Shown piece after piece: positions 12,587-14,708 of a stretch of 14,708 bases of DNA. The notes under the pieces are model-generated. The model was not told where the DNA came from. It did no database searches and saw only the letters and a list, made by a program, of their open reading frames with translations. Origin of the DNA: Desulfuromonas sp. (GTDB lineage: Bacteria > Desulfobacterota > Desulfuromonadia > Desulfuromonadales > SZUA-401); contig PKUI01000198.1 of assembly GCA_002869605.1 (NCBI GenBank), forward strand, positions 1 through 14,708. Reading direction: 5' to 3'. Each line of letters begins with the position of its first letter. The first letter of the stretch is position 1. The translations under genes were made by a program, and so were the position numbers.

Positions 12587-13681
12587 ATGCTCAATAAAAC
12601 CCCTCTGAATGCCCTACATCGTGAACTCGGCGCCCGCATGGTACCGTTCGGCGGCTGGGACATGCCGGTGCAGTACAGCGGGGTCATCGACGAGCATCTT
12701 GCGGTGCGCCGTGACGCCGGGCTGTTCGACGTCTCGCACATGGGAGAGGTTTTCGTCGAAGGGCCCGACGCCCTCTCCCTGGCACAGCACCTCACCACCA
12801 ACGACGCCACAAAACTCGCCGACGGCCAGGTTCAGTATTCGGCCCTCTGCCGCCCCGACGGTGGCACCGTCGACGACGTCACCCTGTATCGCTTCGGCGC
12901 GGAGCGGTTCATGTTCTGCGTCAACGCCGCCAACAGCGAAAAGGACTTCGCCTGGATGGAACAGGTGCTGGAAGCCAGCCCCTTAAAGAACGTCACCCTG
13001 CGCAACGCCAGCCACGACTACGCCCAGATCGCCCTGCAGGGGCTAAAGGCCGAACAGATCCTGGCACGCCTCACCGACTGCGAGCTCGAGTCGCTTGGCT
13101 ACTATCGCTTCCGCGAAGGAACCGTCGCCGATATCCCGACCATCATCAGCCGCACCGGCTATACCGGTGCCGGCGGTTTCGAGCTCTACACCCCCGCCGA
13201 CCAGGGGGAGGCGATGTGGCGGGCGCTGAGCGAGGCAGGCAAGGACGATGGCCTGGTGCCGGTCGGCCTCGGTGCACGCGACACCCTGCGGCTGGAGATG
13301 GGCTATGCCCTCTACGGCCACGAACTGAGCGACACCATCACCCCGCTTGAAGCGAGTCTCGGCTGGATCACCAAGCTCGACGCCGACAACTTCGTCGGCC
13401 GCGAAGCGCTGCTGCGGCAGAAGGAAGAAGGAGTGCCGCGTCGCCTGGTCGGCTTCACCATGGACGCCCCGGGGATCCCGCGCGCCGAGTACCCGGTTTA
13501 CGTCGATGACCGCGAAGTCGGTGTGGTCACCAGCGGCACCCAGTCCCCGAGCCTGCGCCAGGGGGTCGGCCTGGCCCTGCTGGAAAGCCGCGTCGCCGAG
13601 ATCGGCCGTTCCATAGAGATCGGCATTCGTGCCCGCAAGGTCGCGGCGACGATCTGTAAACCTCCATTCCTCAAAAAATAA
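12587..13681 (+). CDS. gcvT: Glycine cleavage system T protein (aminomethyltransferase)
   Basis: GcvT takes the aminomethyl group from lipoyl-GcvH and gives methylene-THF and ammonia. The product is 364 residues, a normal length. It shows MVPFGGWDMPVQY (18-30), GLFDVSHMGE (45-54), the catalytic-region DGGTVDDVTLYR (91-102, D96 likely equivalent to the E. coli catalytic Asp), SRTGYTGAGGFEL (188-200), and GLGARDTLRLEMGYALYGHEL (227-247). AGGAGGT at 12574-12580, six bases before the ATG, is a near-ideal ribosome site. metF ends 38 bases upstream, leaving no room for a glycine riboswitch, so expression probably depends on read-through from the folate genes or a promoter within metF. Confidence 0.97.
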   Translation: MLNKTPLNALHRELGARMVPFGGWDMPVQYSGVIDEHLAVRRDAGLFDVSHMGEVFVEGPDALSLAQHLTTNDATKLADGQVQYSALCRPDGGTVDDVTLYRFGAERFMFCVNAANSEKDFAWMEQVLEASPLKNVTLRNASHDYAQIALQGLKAEQILARLTDCELESLGYYRFREGTVADIPTIISRTGYTGAGGFELYTPADQGEAMWRALSEAGKDDGLVPVGLGARDTLRLEMGYALYGHELSDTITPLEASLGWITKLDADNFVGREALLRQKEEGVPRRLVGFTMDAPGIPRAEYPVYVDDREVGVVTSGTQSPSLRQGVGLALLESRVAEIGRSIEIGIRARKVAATICKPPFLKK

Positions 13682-13735
13682 CGGCTGCGGCCGGTAATCA
13701 TCTCAACGGTATAAATAAACAAAAGGAGACAAGCC

Positions 13736-14122
13736 ATGGACTTTCCAGACGACCTCAAGTACACCGAAGAACACGAATGGATCCTCCTTGAAGAGGAAGT
13801 AGCCACCGTCGGCATCACCGACTTTGCTCAGGACCAGCTTGGCGACGTGGTCTTCGTCGAGATCCCTGAAGTCGGCACCAAGCTCGAGGCGGGTAAAGCC
13901 TTCGGCGTGGTTGAATCGGTCAAGGCGGTTTCCGACATCTACGCGCCGCTCTCCGGGGAGGTCGTCGAGGTCAACGAGGAGCTTGTCGATGCTCCCGAGG
14001 TCATCAACACTTCGGCTTACGAAGACGGCTGGATGATCAAGATCCAGGTCTCCGACATGTCACAGGTCGACGAACTGCTCGACGCCGAGGCCTACCAGGC
14101 GCTGGTCGAAAACGAAGGTTGA
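13736..14122 (+). CDS. gcvH: Glycine cleavage system H protein (lipoyl carrier)
   Basis: GcvH is a 128-residue carrier that shuttles the aminomethyl group between the P, T and L proteins on a lipoyl arm. The lipoylated lysine is K63 in FGVVESVKAVSDIYAP. The typical opening LKYTEEHEWI and the acidic surface are present. AGGAG at 13724-13728 sits seven bases before the ATG. The 54-base gap after gcvT contains TATAAA at 13710-13715 but no matching -35 element, so a separate promoter is not supported. gcvPA starts four bases after its stop. Confidence 0.97.
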   Translation: MDFPDDLKYTEEHEWILLEEEVATVGITDFAQDQLGDVVFVEIPEVGTKLEAGKAFGVVESVKAVSDIYAPLSGEVVEVNEELVDAPEVINTSAYEDGWMIKIQVSDMSQVDELLDAEAYQALVENEG

Positions 14123-14126
14123 TTCG

Positions 14127-14708
14127 ATGCACTACCTCCCGCATACCACGCAGGATATCCGTAAAATGCTCGAAGCGATCGGGGTCAAAAACACCGACGA
14201 GCTGTTCACGGAGATCCCCGAGCCGCTGCGCCTGAAGAGGCCTTTGAATCTCGATGCGCCCCTCTCCGAGCCGGAGCTGGCTCGTGAGATGGAGCGCCTC
14301 TCCGGTAACGCCGCCACTTCCACCAATACCCTCTCCTTTCTAGGCGGCGGCGCCTACCAGCACTTCATCCCGGCGGCCATCGATCAATTGGTGCTGCGCA
14401 GCGAGTTCACCACCGCCTACACCCCCTACCAGCCGGAAATCAGCCAGGGGACGCTACAGGCGATCTTTGAATTCCAGACCATGATCTGCCAGCTGACCGG
14501 TATGGAAGTCGCCAATGCCTCGCTGTATGACGGTGCCTCGGCCTGCGCGGAAGGTGCGCTGATGGCGATGCGTGCTACGCGCCGCAGCAAGGTCCTGCTT
14601 TCGGCCGGTGTGCACCCCGAGTACCGTGAAACCGTGGCCACCTACTGCCGCTATCTCGATGCGGAGCTGGTCGATGTCCCGCTAGCGCAGGACGGTCGCA
14701 CCGACACC
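14127..14708 (+). CDS. gcvPA: Glycine dehydrogenase (decarboxylating) subunit 1, partial
   Basis: The frame from ATG 14127 stays open to the end of the window, giving 194 N-terminal residues of a protein normally about 440-450 long. The start MHYLPHTTQDIRKMLEAIGV and the blocks SFLGGGAYQHFIPAAIDQLV, TPYQPEISQGTLQAIFEFQT and NASLYDGASACAEGALMA are characteristic of GcvPA, the N-terminal half of the split PLP-dependent P protein. With GcvPB it decarboxylates glycine and loads GcvH. The PLP lysine is on GcvPB, expected just downstream outside the window. GAAGG at 14114-14118 is the ribosome site, inside the end of gcvH, so the genes are tightly coupled. Confidence 0.96.
   Translation, partial: MHYLPHTTQDIRKMLEAIGVKNTDELFTEIPEPLRLKRPLNLDAPLSEPELAREMERLSGNAATSTNTLSFLGGGAYQHFIPAAIDQLVLRSEFTTAYTPYQPEISQGTLQAIFEFQTMICQLTGMEVANASLYDGASACAEGALMAMRATRRSKVLLSAGVHPEYRETVATYCRYLDAELVDVPLAQDGRTDT

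Noticed and set aside
13682..13735. Separate promoter for gcvH (TATAAA at 13710-13715)
   Set aside because: No acceptable -35 element exists 16-18 bases upstream, and the A-rich stretch is explained by the ribosome-site region.

Overview
The window looks like a chromosomal segment of a GC-rich, Gram-negative anaerobe, most likely a member of the Desulfuromonadia (Geobacter/Desulfuromonas/Pelobacter-like). This is inferred from gene content and order: a MetV/MetF-type methylenetetrahydrofolate reductase, a split glycine decarboxylase (gcvPA as a separate subunit), an acetate-permease-like Na+/solute symporter with a DUF4212 partner and a cNMP-CBS-DUF294 protein, and an outer-membrane barrel with a signal peptide. 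No rRNA, tRNA, CRISPR array or insertion sequence was seen.

Layout. (A) 2-266: the 3' end of a probable beta-lysine N-acetyltransferase gene (ablB) and a good intrinsic terminator. (B) About 270-2568: an AT-richer insert carrying one large gene, a PD-(D/E)XK nuclease fused to a DUF2075/Schlafen-3-like superfamily 1 helicase (439-2502). A possible 50-codon ORF precedes it and overlaps its start (TAATG). This is the most accessory-looking part of the window and a candidate antiphage or DNA/RNA-processing gene. (C) 2569-4164: a lipoprotein alpha/beta hydrolase with an EF-hand-like loop, followed by a convergent small two-helix membrane protein on the minus strand (4206-4394). (D) 4395-4601: a regulatory region with a C-rich, G-poor patch, a T8 tract, a promoter-like TTGACA, direct repeats 21 bp apart and a dyad. 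(E) 4602-8585: a transport operon of DUF4212 small subunit, 553-residue sodium:solute symporter and a cNMP/CBS/DUF294 protein, then an orphan outer-membrane beta-barrel gene (8699-9655). (F) 9660-10010: fmdB as a self-contained unit with its own promoter and terminator. (G) 10059-14708: a one-carbon cluster folD-metV-metF-gcvT-gcvH-gcvPA, with a strong sigma-70-like promoter before folD and a 14-bp hairpin between folD and metV. gcvPA runs off the window.

How the genes fit together. The folD-metVF-gcvTHP run interconverts formyl-, methenyl-, methylene- and methyl-tetrahydrofolate and links this pool to glycine cleavage or synthesis. It could serve methyl supply, glycine catabolism, or the methyl branch of a Wood-Ljungdahl or reductive-glycine type route. 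The DUF4212-symporter-DUF294 unit is probably a Na+-coupled monocarboxylate (acetate-like) uptake system with a nucleotide-sensing accessory protein. The helicase-nuclease insert has no metabolic link to its neighbours.
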